From Linepithema humile (lineage: Eukaryota > Arthropoda > Insecta > Hymenoptera > Formicidae): a stretch of DNA of 64,000 nucleotides. Where the stretch lies: assembly GCF_040581485.1 (NCBI RefSeq), contig NC_090129.1:13279501-13343500 (forward strand). Reading direction: 5' to 3'. The notes below the pieces were generated by a model. That model saw only the letters and a list, made by a program, of their open reading frames with translations, was not told the DNA's origin and made no database searches. Made by a program: the position numbers and the translations under genes. Positions 41,201-55,900 of the stretch are shown piece after piece. How positions within the stretch are numbered: the stretch's first letter is position 1; every line of letters begins with the position of its first letter.

Positions 41201-44200
41201 TTGTGTGAAATTCGTGAATTTTTAAACTGAAAAATCTTAATCCTATAATTTTTATTCTAAGTGTATAATAATATATTTTAAATTATTTTTATTTACTAAT
41301 TTTATTTTTATTTATTTATTAATTAATTTAATATTTTAAATGTATTTTTATTTTAAGTTTAAAACAATTGTGATTTATTACATATAAAATAATATAACAT
41401 AAAATTAAGTACCTATGTAGTATATAATAAGTTAATAAATCTTGAAATGTAAGATTCGTATATTTAGAATAGTAGTGCACATTTATTGCAAAAAAGTAAC
41501 TGAAAAGTAACGACTCGTTACTTTTTGAGTAACTATAACTGTAACGTGTTACTTTTTAGAATCGGTAACTTGTAACTGTAACTAGTTGTTTTTTCAATGA
41601 TAAGAACTGTAACTTTAACTAAATACTTTTACAAAATAACTTTCCCAACCCTATATATATATATATTGTAACGTTGCCATTCCTCGAGCCTTCCAAACGA
41701 ACGTACGGAACACAGCAACAAATCTCCTTACCGCGACAAAAGCTACCGAGCGCCGAAATCTCTTTGGGAGGGTCATTTAATTAGAGTGTAAGAATAGTTC
41801 ACTAATTTGCGTAATTTTCTGTTATTCCGGCACCTCATCGCATCGATGGCTAACGACAAGGGGAGTTGCCGAACGACAACGGAGCAGCGACAAAGTGAGG
41901 AACGAAGTGAGGAAGCGAAGAACAAATAAACAGCAATAAAGCGGAAAAATATAGCGAAAAAGACCTTGGAGTATCGGGAAATAGCGACGTATTTCGGGTC
42001 TGGACGGAGCAAGGGGTAGCCGTGATGTTTGAGATGGGAAGTAGATCCCACATAGGCAGGGCTGTGCGCTGAATCCGGAGAAAACGCGGCAAAAAATGAC
42101 AGAAAGGACCCCGACTATATCAGCCGTTAGGGAAAAATTGAACGAGTAGCAACAGGCCCCCATAGCTTGCGTGGACCCGAGAAGTCGTATCTCGAAGGGC
42201 TAGAAGGAGCTCTTGCGATAGTATTTTGCGAAACGCGCCCGCATACGGCGACCCAGGATAGCACGCCACTGCACTGTGGACAAAAAGACAGAAACATAAA
42301 CCAACTTCATAATTTTGACATAAAATCATAATTTTTCCCACATTAATACGTCACAGCAGATGTAAAGAAATTATTGTGGCTATTAAAATTCAAATGTTCT
42401 TACAATAAATAGTTGAATAAAAACAAATTGCGTAAAGAATGCGGTGATTTATTATATCATAAATATTATGAATTTCACCGAATGTTGCAAATCCAAATTT
42501 GGAATATGGTTTTTATCATTACTAATGGGTCGTAGGTATAATGAAAGAGACTGAAATTCCTGAAAATTAAACATGATTTGGAACACGGTTATCTTTCAGT
42601 AAAACTTTTCGGCGCTTAAGGCCCTTCATCATACTTTGGAATGTCCGCAACTTTGCGCAACCCTTGATATCAAAAATTTTTAATTATCGTTGCATTCATA
42701 AATTATCAACGAGTAAAACGAGCTTGCTACTTTTTGCAGCTTTCCATCTTCCTGTTTACACAGGGTGGTTCATTTTAATCAATACAATCAATTTTCTCAA
42801 AAAAACTAAAGGAGACACAAAAAAATGTTTAAGACAAACCTTTTGTAGCTTGAAGGGAGGCAGAAGAGAATCATATCAATTTAAATGTATATGGCGCCTT
42901 ACTTGAGAGCACGCGTCGCCGCGTAACCCGCGGCACTATTGCGTTCGCCGAAGGTACATATGTCTACGCCTCGCTCGGGATTATCGTCCGTCGACGTCCG
43001 AACACCTTCGAAGTCAAATACATCAAATACTGTATCTCAAATTTTGAACGCGTTTTTTCTCGAGAAGTTGCATATAATTTTGTAATCCTTGATATTCCTT
43101 AATATTTTTGATAACCTTTGATCGGTGATACTTGTGCTCGCATATTAGAATCATTTAAGTGTTTGAATGAGTTATAAATAATTAGAAACCATGAATTACA
43201 AATTTACTAAACAAGAAATTGTTCAACAATTGTCAGATAAAGGATGATGGGTAAAACCACCAGATTTTGGGAATCCCAAGCAATGGAACCTTTCTTATGC
43301 ATGTTTTCTTATGTTTTTGGATGTGCTGAATCCAAATTAAACGTTATTTTCAAGGTGCACCGATGGGAAAGTATTGAAAATCGCATTTAAATTGCAGTTT
43401 CGTTCTTACCATGACTCACAAGAAAAGTGACGCAAATATCCCTCTCCGATTTTGATAAGCTTTGAATATATTGTAAAATAGCTCAAAATAATAGACCCGA
43501 GTTTTTTTTCTGCGTGTTCGCACGTTTAGGGGTTGAACAACCCCTAAAGGGAAAGCGTAAATTCTAACATAAGATTCTTAACGTTAAATCTCTCTCTAAC
43601 GTTAAATTCTTAAAATTCTTAAAACACCATCTTCGTCAACACGATCATCGACGTAACTTCGTGCAATCTTGTGCATGTCCTCTCGATCGAGGAAAGGACT
43701 TCTCCTTCGATGGTACGCCACCTTCTCGTGATGGAGGATCTCCCCCCGTTCCTCCCAAAACCTCTGACGGTTTCGACGGCGATGATCGGCGAGGCATTTC
43801 AGGGTATGAAGGCGCGGGATCTAAGAGCGCACCGCCGGCCTTCTCATTGCACTTCGAGAAGATTCCTTCCCATTGCATTGCGGGGACGTCATCTCACACC
43901 GGAATCCCTAGGTCATGTCTCTGGAGACCAGGGGGCCTTGGCTTAACCTCCCGGATCGCGAGGAAGAAAACCTTTATAAAAAATTACCCCTAATCCCAAG
44001 CCTGGTGCAACCCACTTGCATCAAGTCGCCTTACCCGGGTACGACGGCTCTGCCCGGGTGGATCTCCTGTCCGACCATTCTCGTGGGGACAAAAATGGAG
44101 CTGTCAAATTCTAAAACTACTTTTACAAGAGAGGAGGAGCAGAAGAAAAAGAAGAAGAAGAAAGAAGGAGCGGTGAGGGGGGGGGGGGAAGGCTATCGTC

Positions 44201-46861
44201 GTCGAGGATTCGAAGGTCCACTTCGACCCTCGTTTTTTGCGCGCGAGATACCCGACGCTATCCCCGGACATTATTGCGATTTCCTCGTCGTCCGAGGATG
44301 AGCCGTCGCCGTCGTCCGTGGAGACGATCTCCATCTACAGTGATGACGGGACGATCCGCCTCTCCAGCGACGACGACAAGACAATCCACCTCTCCAGCGA
44401 CGACATACTGCCGCCGGGATCGTTCACGCACCTCTTTGATGAGGAGGCACGGCCGCCGCCGAGTACTATCGTCTCCTCGGCCTCCGAGGGGGAAGGGACA
44501 TCGTCCGTGAAGACGATACTCATCTGTCCGGCCCTCGAGAAGGAGAAGGAGGAGGAAGAGGAGGACGCTGGAGAGGACAGCGAGACACCCACTGTCTCAC
44601 AGTCACCTCCTCGCGTATCCAGAATCACGTCCCACCACTCGCCGTCATCCGACAGCGAGTCGGTGTATCCCGACGAAGAACTCATCGGCGATCTGGATCC
44701 AACTCCCATTACTCCGGCGGCGAACGAATATGGCGCAGTGTTCTAGGGCGATATAGACTCCGTGCTCGCGTGCGTCACGACGTTGCAGCCCTTCGTGTAT
44801 CATGTCGTCGCTCACATCGACACGCAAGTGATATCGCGCTACGCGAATCACAAGTTGACGATGTATCTGCGCAAACGCGACATCTTGCATCTGTCGCATC
44901 CGGCCGGGTTCAGCACCGTCGTCAACAGGATGGAGCCCGTCCACATGTGGTAAGAATTCCCGTGTGCCATGTCGACGACAGGCCTCTCTATGTGCTGTTC
45001 CAACTGAACCCACTGGAGGACCTGACGTCCAAACGGCAGCAGTGGAGGGACAAAGACGGAGAGCGCATGGAGCTGGAAACGCAAAACGTGAAGAACGCCA
45101 CCACCTGGTTGCGCTAGGTCTGCCAGACATTCATGGCAACGGTCGTGCGCGAGGCGCTGAGCAAACTGGACGTCAACAGCCTGACCGCTCGCGACAACGC
45201 GGTGTACGCTCATTACGACCTGCGCCGAAGCCACCGCCTGTACGCGGCGGATTTTTGCGTCTTTGCTCGGCACGTGTCCGAGGTACTGTGGACGCGCAAC
45301 TTGGAGGAGATCAGCGGGATGCACTGCATCAGGTTCTACGTGTGCGAGCACGGCCTGAGAATGACGAATACGGTCGCCGTCGATCGTGTCAACGGGACCG
45401 TTGAATGCAATCACCCGCACCTGGACATCCTACAGCTGCACCAAACGGACGTGATGCAGGACACCGGGCGGCTCGCGGTGATCCTGCTGAACGACAGGAG
45501 AACCGTCGGCGGCTCTCTCCGTCAGCTGTACGCCGACGCGTTGGTGTACGCTGGCATAAGAGTTGGACAAGTATCGCGTCGGCTTTCTCGCCAACTACGG
45601 CAACTATCTCGCAAACTGCGCCCTATCGTGGGAGAACCGGGCCGTCACCTACGCGTAGTGTTACAACTCGGCGGCGCAATTTGCGCGACCCGCCAATACC
45701 GGGAATCTCGCGGCCCTCACGCTCTGTCACGGTTTTTGACGCACGGCAAAGATGGCGGTCACGCGCGGCGAAATCCAGCAGCACGTATACGACCTCCTGT
45801 TCTTCGCCCTGTTTTTCGTCTTTGTCCAATTATGTTCAACGCAATTATCAATTGCGCATCGAGGAGGTGGTCACGCTCGACTCGCGCCGCGTCAAGATCG
45901 CTCGGGAGATGCGCCATCTGCGTGTTCTGACGACACGACCATAACGATGAGGATGCTACTCGACAACGGCTTCATCTGAGCGCTGTCCCACTGCTATCCG
46001 CCAGTTCAGAAAAATTTCAGTTCAATTCTGATCAGTCAGTCTAATTTAGTCCGGATGTTGTTACGAAACCAATTGCTCAAATACTCAGTGCTATCACTTG
46101 GATTTTTGTGCGTGGTAAACAATCAGTTTTTTGATAGACATTTAGTCAGTGTTACCGGTTAACAAACAGTTAATACCCAGCATCTGTTAGCGAACATCAT
46201 TGTCGATAAAAGGAAACAGAGGGCATCCTCTAGCATTATTCACTTTTCTCAAGATCCACGAGTACCAGAAATTAGTAACCAGTTTTGCTATTTCAAAAAT
46301 ATTACTCTTCTACCGCGTTTTTGAGATAGGACTCAGTTTTTCTTCCCTTTTGTATTATACTGAACTCTAACGCTACCTCAGCCTCTCAACCCGCCCGTTG
46401 TTCACGCCTAACTCGATCTCGGAATATAACACTGTTCGTCGAATTAACAACACTAGCTTCTCCATATTTGAGATTTCGCATCAACCGCTGCCCTTCGCGA
46501 ACTAGACAGTTAATTACTCGTCACACGTATACACAAACCGACTCACTACTCTCTGATTCGCCTAGATCTCCCTCACGGTCCCTCTCACCTCCTGAACTAC
46601 AGGAAAATCCTCTAGATGCAGTCCTATACTAACATTTTGCCGCTGTTGTCCCGGAAGTTGATCAAAACTATGTAAATCTCTTTTTCCCAAGCGCACCCAT
46701 AGGTTCCGTCCACGATGAGATAAACCTCCCCATAAATCAAGATTTTTATAACCCACCCACCCCTCGAAATTCTCCGACCCAACCTTATGCTTCTCCAAAT
46801 TTATCCCCTACACTTTTCCTGCTCCTTCCTCACATAAATAATTATTTTTCTCCAGAAGAAT

Positions 46862-46906
<45 letters not shown>

Positions 46907-49900
46907 GCGCGCGCGCATTTATCAATAAAAAAAAGAATAGTGTCATCACGACAATGTCAGTTTCATCTTTTATTAGAATTATTTTACTTTTGTAAATAAA
47001 AATTGATATTCTTAGTATAATTTAAGATTTTAGATTTATGGGATTTATGTTTTTGTTTATAATGATTTATTAATGTATTGATTATTTGTTTTATTAAAAA
47101 TAATTATTTTTTTATTCAGAAACCGCCTCGCTTAAATGTTTTTTTTTTTTATTTTTGACAGACCTCTCCTTAATCATTTCCTTCTTGGTTTGCACTGATT
47201 CCGTCCCTGGTAATTGAGATTACTATTTCAGACCAAAAAGGGAACCATCCAAACGGCAATACTGAACAACGCAGTAAGAACAACCTTCAGTCGTTGACCC
47301 GTTTTTCAGACTCCTATAAACGAACCGTTCGGGTCACTGGGTCAGATCTTTGAAATCTGATCGGTGATACTTGGCTGTTACTATCCTCCCCTGACTTTTC
47401 CAAGTCAGGACGTAACAATATTAAAGTATGATAAGTAAGAAGCGAGGCTCGCAAAATCGAATTTGCAAATCATACAAAACTAATCCAAGTATGTCTTTGG
47501 GAAAAAATGGGGCTAAGAGTGGACAAGCCTAAGCCAAGTGGTTCTGGATCTACTAATGACGGCAATACGACGCGCAGAGCTTTTAAAGATCTTAATCTGA
47601 TTGCGCAGTGTCTTGGGTTTGACGTAGAATTTCTAACAAACTTGAAAACGATTCTGATAGCAATGTCATGTCAACTTCCCATCAACTCATCACGCTTTGA
47701 TGCACTTTGCCGTTCTACTGCTGAGATGTACGTCCGACACCACTCCTGGTATCGCATGCCATCTGCGTTACACAAAATCCTAATACATAGTGCTGTGATA
47801 ATAAGAAATAGCATATTGCCGGTTGGAATGCTCGGAGAGGGGCTTCAGAGGCTCGAAATAAAGACTATAAAAAGTATAGATTAAAACACAGCCAAAAGCA
47901 AAGTCGCACTACAAACCTGGAAGATCTGTTTTACAGAGCAATAGATTCGTCAGATCCTCAGATATCCTCTATAAATTTGGATTTCCGACTAAATAGTACA
48001 CGCAATAGCACAACTAAACGACAGTTACTCCTTCCAGAAGTACAATATCTTCTTTCCATGCCCGAAATAGAGATCTCTAGTATAAATGAATCGGGCATCA
48101 GCTCAGACAGCGACGATGAAAATGAAGATGACATAACTGGGTTTTTAGAAACAATGGACTGTCTTGACGAACTAGAGCTTTCGGACGAAGAAGCAGAGTC
48201 AGTCGTGTAATGTCCCTCGAATATTAATTTTTATTAGAACCTTCTTCAATTTCTTCATTTCGATGATGGATTGCCTGCTACATTATTGAATAGTTAATAA
48301 AGCACCCTGAATACAGTGAGAGGCGAGGGAACTCACTTTCAAAAAGTATCCCGATCTGTAAGAGGCGAGGGGACTCATATTAAAAAAGCATCCCACCCAG
48401 AGAAGTCTAAAATTGCACTGTAACCTCTACGTGGTGGACTCTAGTAACTATGAACCCATAGGCTACAGGCGTGAAGGTGCATGAATATATCCCCAATACT
48501 AAATTTCATCGGAATCGGAGTACTTTTAGTAGCATTTCTGTTCGCCATATTGGTCCCACCATTTTTAATTTTTAAATTTTGAGTCCGGATTCGGAATCAG
48601 CGATTCCAAAAACTCTGTAGTACCATATTTCACCGCGATTGGAGCACTTTTTGTATTTTGGCCACTTTTTCTATCTTTTTGCCTACTGTGCACTGTACGG
48701 CGACAAGAATCCCGTGGAAGGACGTACGTTAATTAGTCGCGTGACGAGTGAGAGAGAGAAGCCGTACGGTCCGAGGCCGAGCACCGGTGAGGTTGCCGCC
48801 GTCCTAACTTTTGTACACCACGAATCTTGTAGGGATACCGTGACGTCGTGAGATCGTTTGCTCGGTATTTAATGTTACGTTTCGTGGATTTCTTCCGGGC
48901 CAAAGATCGCGGAGAGTTGGTTCGAATCATCGACCGAACCTTTTAGTGAGAATCTTGCGCTTTTGGAAACCGAGCGACCGAAATCAGGCAGACACGTAAA
49001 CTCGTGGTCCTTTATTCGTATTTATCCTTTAATCTAAACGGTTAGGCGTGTGCGTATCGCGTGTGTGAGATACCGGAGATTGCCGCTGTGAACGTGATTA
49101 GCTGTTCGTGTTATCTGTGAGTGTATCGTGTGCAGTGATGCCAATTCGAGCTCGCTGGTACCCATGGGTTAGGTACCCATGGGTACCAGCGAGCTCGAAT
49201 TGGCATCACTGATCGTGTGTATGAGTGCGATAGTGTATGAAGATGAACGCATTAACAAAGTCGCCGTGTCGTGTGTAAGAAATCGAGTTTGTATGGTCAC
49301 GTGTTGTGTTATCTGTCTTGCTTGCATTAGATTGAGCTTTGAAATAGTGTGAATAGCTGTTCGTTAAGTCGCGCTCGGGGAACGTGTTCCGTTTTCGCGC
49401 TTATTACGCTTATAGGAATCACGCATTCCCCGGCCTATTTCGGTCACATGAATATCATTTAGCGCCACGATTCTCTCGCGTTTCCGTGCTCGGTAGCTTC
49501 GTCCAAATTACAAGTCTGTTGAATTGTAAGTTGCTTGTTCATAGTACTAATTAATGTTATTTTCTTTTATATTTTTTAACAGCTCTACTTATTGTAATAC
49601 TTTTGACTAACTCCGCTCGACATCATTCGTTCTGCGTCGGTCGTTAAACCTTTCTTATTTCTTTTGCTTTTCAGAACTGCGCAAAAATTTGTAATGTTTT
49701 CTTTCACTAAACGGAACCTTTCTTTTATCTATAATCGACTACTAATAATAAATCTGTTATTCATTATTTTATTACTATTAACGTTGGCGTATTATTTCTT
49801 TCGGTGTTATGTTCTATGCTCGTCTTTATTCCAACTCGTCACCTATCTCGTGCAGCCGGCCCTCCGTCCTGTTCCTCTACCATTAGGTTGAGCATGCCGA

Positions 49901-52900
49901 GTCCGTCGCCGCCGAATTGCTGTTGTTCTCAGAGACGCTTTTTTTGCGCATTTTCGCGTTAATTGGAATTTGATTTCGTGTCAAAAAAACTCCGTGTAAA
50001 GCGGAGTTGACGCTTTGGCGTCTGGCGCCCAATTTCGCGTTTCTCTTTTCGCGTATTTCAGCGAATAACGACGGTATTTAATTTCAACTTGCGTCCGAAC
50101 ACCCGACGCTGCATTTTCTTCTATCTGCGACATCTTCGTTGCCCGTAGTCCGGCTTGTTTCGTCCTTTTCGGCCTTGGGTTATAAGGCTCACTGAGGAGC
50201 GGCAGCTCCTTGAAAGTTACGGTAAAGTGAGAGAGAAAAAACCGCGTTGCCTCATTCTTTTTCTTTTTCACTCTACCGTAACTTTCAAGCCTCATAACTC
50301 AAAAAGTACTTAATGAAAAAATATTTTATTTTAATGTTTTGAAAAGCTCTCGAAGTAAGCTACAACAATATGCAATGCAAAATGGGGGTTACCATTTAAG
50401 AAATTGAAAGTGATCTTCATGTGATCTTCAAACAACTATCCAAGGTCAAACCAATGACACCATCTTATGTCTTCCCACTGTTGTTCTCAGAGACGCTTTT
50501 TTTGCGCATGCGCGACGCAGTATAGAATCCAGTAATGTACATAAGAACATACGACGAATGAGCGTGAAAGTTTTGGGGAACTCCGGAGGTTAGGCTAGAG
50601 CAGTGTTTCCCAAAGTGGGTTCCGCGAAAAAATTCTCGGGTTCCGCGAGATAAAGTGTCTTTTAACAAGTTAGGCGACATGAAAGGCTCATCTACAATGT
50701 GCTTTTTGCGTCTTGTTTCGTGCCTTCTGCTTTTTGTTGTTTGTTTCTTGTACTTTTGTCATATGGAACTGTGAAACATTGTCATGTACAATTTGTTTCT
50801 TCTGAATTTCCGAAGAAAAATGTTATTTCACATTGATTAATCATAGATCAATATTCAACAGCACTCTTATTGACTAATGATGTTTAAGGTAATATTTTAA
50901 GATAATTTTAATGTATGAACTATGAATATCGATTAAATAAAATAAATAAATATCCGATACCATTGTTGTCATACGATGTTTCTTTGTTTTCTGTCGCTCG
51001 AGATAAAAGTTGACGAACTTTGTAAGAAACAAGAAACACGTGACAAGAAACATGATTATCGGTAAAACAGTGCTCAAAGAGGCAAAAAGATAACAGACAA
51101 AAAGCAAAAAACAGGAAGTAAAGAGCACATTGTAGATGAGCCTGAAATGTCGCTTTCAGTTGAATACATACATTGCATCAGTGAAGCACCAGTGATGCCA
51201 GTTCGAGCCCGCTGATACCATGGAGTAGTGGAGGAGCAATGTTACCTTGTGGCCGGCTTGGTTGAGCGCGCATGAACATGTGACATCAGTGGTCTCGCTT
51301 GTGTGGATACTTCCTCCACTACGGTATCCATGCTAGCGGGCTCGAACTAGCATCACTGCGTGATATTGTTTTGTTTTTGGTTCCTTTATCGTGTCGTAGT
51401 TTGCGTCTTTATAAATCAAATAAAACTTTTTTAAAAATACATTTTTCTTCAATAAAAAAATTCAAAATTTTAGAAATTCTACCCTACAATGGATCAATAG
51501 TTAAAATACAAATTTATAATAATTAAAAAGAGAATTGGATTTTATTTTAATATTTCAATTATTATAAATTTTTTAATATGAATAAATTCTCTCTCTAAAA
51601 CAATTTTTGTTTCATTTAATATCTTATTAAAATTAGAGTGGCAGTGGAGTTGTCTGTAAAATATAGGTATATTTCCGCGACAAAATAAGCTGGGAATCAC
51701 TGGACTAGAGGTATGAGATTTGATAAGTGAATAAATTAATATATTATATATTATTATTATTGAACAAAATTATTAAAATCGGTTGTGATATGGATATTAG
51801 TAAAGGAGCCATTAAAAAACGAATAGTTAGACATTTTCAAAATTCGTGGTTAGATAAGGATATTTTTAAAGAAGAGTTCGGAATTAGTTGCACATTTTGA
51901 GCTAATTCCCGAGACGACGCCTCCTATTTCCCCACTACCGCCCGGCCGCTGGCGACCGAGCCGCCGATAGCTCTGGCTCAAGAGTGTTTTATATTAGAAA
52001 TAGGCTGGGTTGTTTAGACATCTCTCAGAAAATCGTAACATTTTCTTCGCTACATAAATAATGTTTATTTTCATTAATAATTAAATATATATATTATGTA
52101 TTAATAAACATAAATATTATTTATGTAGCGAAGAAAATGTTACGATTTCCAGAGAGATGCCTAAACAATCTAGCCTATTTCTAATATGAAACGCTCCTGA
52201 GTCAGAGCATCGGCGGCTTAATTGCCAGGGGCCGGACGGTAGTGGAGGAACAGGGGTGGCGTCGTCTCGGGAATCGGCCCGAAATGTGCAACTAATTCCG
52301 AGCTCTGTTTTAAAAGATGGTTGGCTCCACATCCTACTAAAAATAAAGTTTTTTGTTTTTTGTGCAATATCACCATCAGATGTTGCAAAGCAGACTTACG
52401 ACATTCACAAAGGGCCAAACATATAAAGAAAGTCAATTTTGAAAATCAAAGCCATAACTCTAATAATAATAATGATGTTTTGCATAGTGATAAAGTTAAA
52501 CGAGCAAAGATTAAATTAGCAGCCTTTTTTGCAGAACATAATGTAACTTTTTATACCGCGAATGATTTAGTTCTTTTATTAAAAGATATTTGTATTGATT
52601 CTAAAATTGTACAGAATCTTTCATTAACTCGAAAAAAGTGTATCAACATTGTTAAAAATGTTATTGCAAAGCGCAAAACCAAAAAAACTATTGAAATTTT
52701 AAAAACACGTAGATTCTCAATTTTAATTGACGAAAATACGAATATTTCGGATACAAAATTTATGTACATTCTTGTACAATTTTATCATTTGAAAACAAAA
52801 TAAAAACACAATTATTAGATTTGATATCTTTAAATGGTGCAGATTGTTCTGCAAATAAAATTTTTCAATTTTTTAAAGAATTTTTAAATGGTAAAAATAT

Positions 52901-55900
52901 TCCTATAAATAACATAATTGGAATGGCAAGTGATAATACACCAGTAATGATTGGATACAAAAATTCTTTTTTTTCGCATTTACAATCAGAAATGCCGAAT
53001 GTAATAATCTTAAATTGTATTTACCATTCGTCTGCAATTATAGCTAGTAAAGCTTGTGAGAAATTACCGGAATCTTGTGAAAGGAGGATGTTAAATATAG
53101 GTCGATTTTGGCCCATGGTATGGAACCAAAACTACAAATAATTTCTTATAGATTTCATACCGTAGAATCACGTGGTAAAGTTTGTTTTCCTCCAGACACC
53201 GGGGAAAGTACGGAAAAATTGAAAAAAGACCATGAAAAATGAAATTTTCCGAGCTGATTGAAGCTTGGAACATTCCAGCAGCGATTTAAAAAAAATGATT
53301 TGTCGCTCTTGTCCTTTTGCAGGGAGGAAGTTCTGAGGCCCTCACATGACATACAAAAAAGACCGATCCGATACATGCGTCGGAAAACACTCTTATACCC
53401 GAAAAACCACCCCCAAAATTACTTAAACGATTCTCGCCAAGCTAGAAATGATTTGTCGCTTTTCTTCTTTTGCATAGAGGAAGTTTTGAGGCCTTCACAT
53501 GACATACAAAAAAGACCAATCTGATACATGCGTCGGAAGACACCCTTATACCCGAAAAACCACCCCCAAAATCACTTAAACGATTCTCACCAAGCTAAAA
53601 ATGATTTGTCGCTCTTCTCCTTTTGCATAGAAAAAGTTCTGAGGTCCTCACATGACATACAAAAAAGACCGATTCGATACATGTATCGGAAGACACCCTT
53701 ATACTCAAAAAACCACCCCAGAGTGCCTAAAAAATTCAAGGAGAATCAAATCGGGGAGGGGGGGAGGTGGGACACTTGTGAACGTTCCCTTGTCAGAGTC
53801 ACACTTTTCTAGTCAATATTTTTTTTTGCATATTTCTGATATGATATGTGATTTAGTAGTGTTTAGTTAGTTATTTTTGTGATATAAAATGTGTGCAATA
53901 ATATATACATATTAATTTTATTTTTCTTATTAATTTTTTAAATTATATTTAGCATTGTAAAATTATTTTTATTTTTATGCTAAATAACTTAATTTTTTTC
54001 TTATTTATTTTTAAGTTTATAAAAAATATATATTTTGTTTTTTGTGATTTATAAATGAATATATAAGATAAATTATATTTATAGTAGGTGCGGTATTTTT
54101 TATTTTTTAACTATTATTATGTTAAAGTATTAACTATTATTATGTTAAAAGTGTAAGATATTTTGTTACGAATACTGATAAGATTTTTAGCAGTTTTCCT
54201 TACCCTTGCAACAAATGTTGGTATTTTTTATGATTCTGCTAAATAAAATATTTTGAGTTTATGTAAAAAATGATGAAAAAGTTATTTTAATACCTTCCCT
54301 TCTTTCAGATTAGTTTTTATATTAATTTTAATATATCTTAATTACATATTTATAACAAAATATTATATATTAAATATATATTATAATATATTTTAGTATA
54401 AAATAACTTTTTAATTGACGTAGTATATTGATATCACTTTACTTTTGACGTTACTTTTGTTGAAAAAACAAAACAAATTTATTAAATAAATGTTTCTTAA
54501 AGTAATATCTTTAGAATAATATAATTCCAATGTATCTTTTCTTATTATTTTCTAAAATATTTTTAAACTAATATTAGTATTGTTTAATTAATTATTTAAT
54601 TGAAGGGTCTAAAAGCACTTCTTTTCTCATAAATTGAATGCTTCACTAAGGTCGCGTTAAACATGCGCGGTTCGCACGCGCATGTGCGAAAAAAAACGTC
54701 TCTGAGAACAACACTGTGTCCCCCTCGAAGTCACAAAACTTTTGTATGAAACATTTTTCTCTAAAATGCTTTGTTTCTGAGGTATAAATGGCCATTTTTA
54801 TATACCCTCCTTTCCGTTGCTATTTTGCGTAAGATTTTGTGTGGCGCGAATCATCGCACCTGGCATTCAACTAAATAACATTTTCGCCGTTGCGATTAGT
54901 CATTGCTGTTTAATACCGAGAGCGACGAAGATGAGCGTGTTCTTTCGAATAAACTTTCGAAAATAGCACGTTGCAGAATAAAATTATTACAAATTATAAT
55001 AAATAATTTAAAATACACATATGATTATAATTTCGAGTAAAACTTTTTATAATTTCTGTTTAATGGATAAAATATTAACGTAATTAAAGTATATATTATT
55101 ACTTACACTTAACGGAACACGTCGTAAAAGCTGGGTGCTGGTAAGCGCAACTGGTTCCGGATTAATCACACCTTCCAATGTACAATACTGCTCTTCTACG
55201 CAGAGCAAAGCAGCTGCGCATCCCAACTGAACTGGAAACTGGAAGACTACAGAATTGGCATCAGAAGGAGACGACTTCTTCAATGGAGGAAAAACTGATT
55301 CGCTAGCACTAACACTGCCTGCAATGTCAATCAAGCAATAATTACTGCAAATGCATATTTAAGTATGAAACAAAAATTTAATGTTTTTTCAATTTTTTCA
55401 TGTATTATTTCATTAATTTTACTAAAAAATTATGAAAACTCAAAGAAAAAATTGACGTATCATTGTATACCTGTTTGGTACTGCTCCTGTTGATTCGTAT
55501 CGGAAGGTATTTGATTGTAATTAATAGGCACTTCTTCGGTAGACTGTATATCGCCGCGAGGTAGATTAACGCTTTTGATCGGATATGCTTCGTTCGTTAC
55601 GGATTGTAGTTTGGCATAGTTTCTTGAGGGTGGCCTTAATTCAATCACATCCGCCTGGTTATTTTCCCCATACGGAACGTATTTCTGATCGTTTTCCAAA
55701 GTGGGTTCTGGGTATTGATTGTTCTTCAACACTGTATTAATTTGATCGTTATTGTACGGCGAATTGTCGAATTCGTGCCGTACGGTACAGCAGACTTCGT
55801 GACTGAGCTTGCATTCTTGCACCTGTGAAGTAAACAAATATTAAATCTGAACTATTAAATTGAAATACATTAAATCTATTAACACATAAATTATTTTAGT

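Larger units (their letters stand above)
34267..55106 (-). other. Intron 5 of the clip-SPH gene, 20.8 kb
   Basis: Bounded by the donor AGT|GTAAGT (55106) and the acceptor TTTTACAG (ending 34267). It is filled with copia, hAT, palindromic MITEs, a GC-rich ORF region and transposase remnants described separately. AT-rich stretches between them hold nothing I can assign. Confidence 0.8.

Noticed and set aside
44335..45420. Minus-strand ORFs of 124-190 codons in the GC-rich island
   Set aside because: High GC keeps antisense frames open. The plus strand has the coherent hydrophobic/charged pattern and the breaks line up in it.
53258..53870. Tandem ORFs with repeated protein sequence
   Set aside because: They follow the 153-bp DNA repeat, include stops between units and have no promoter or known domain.
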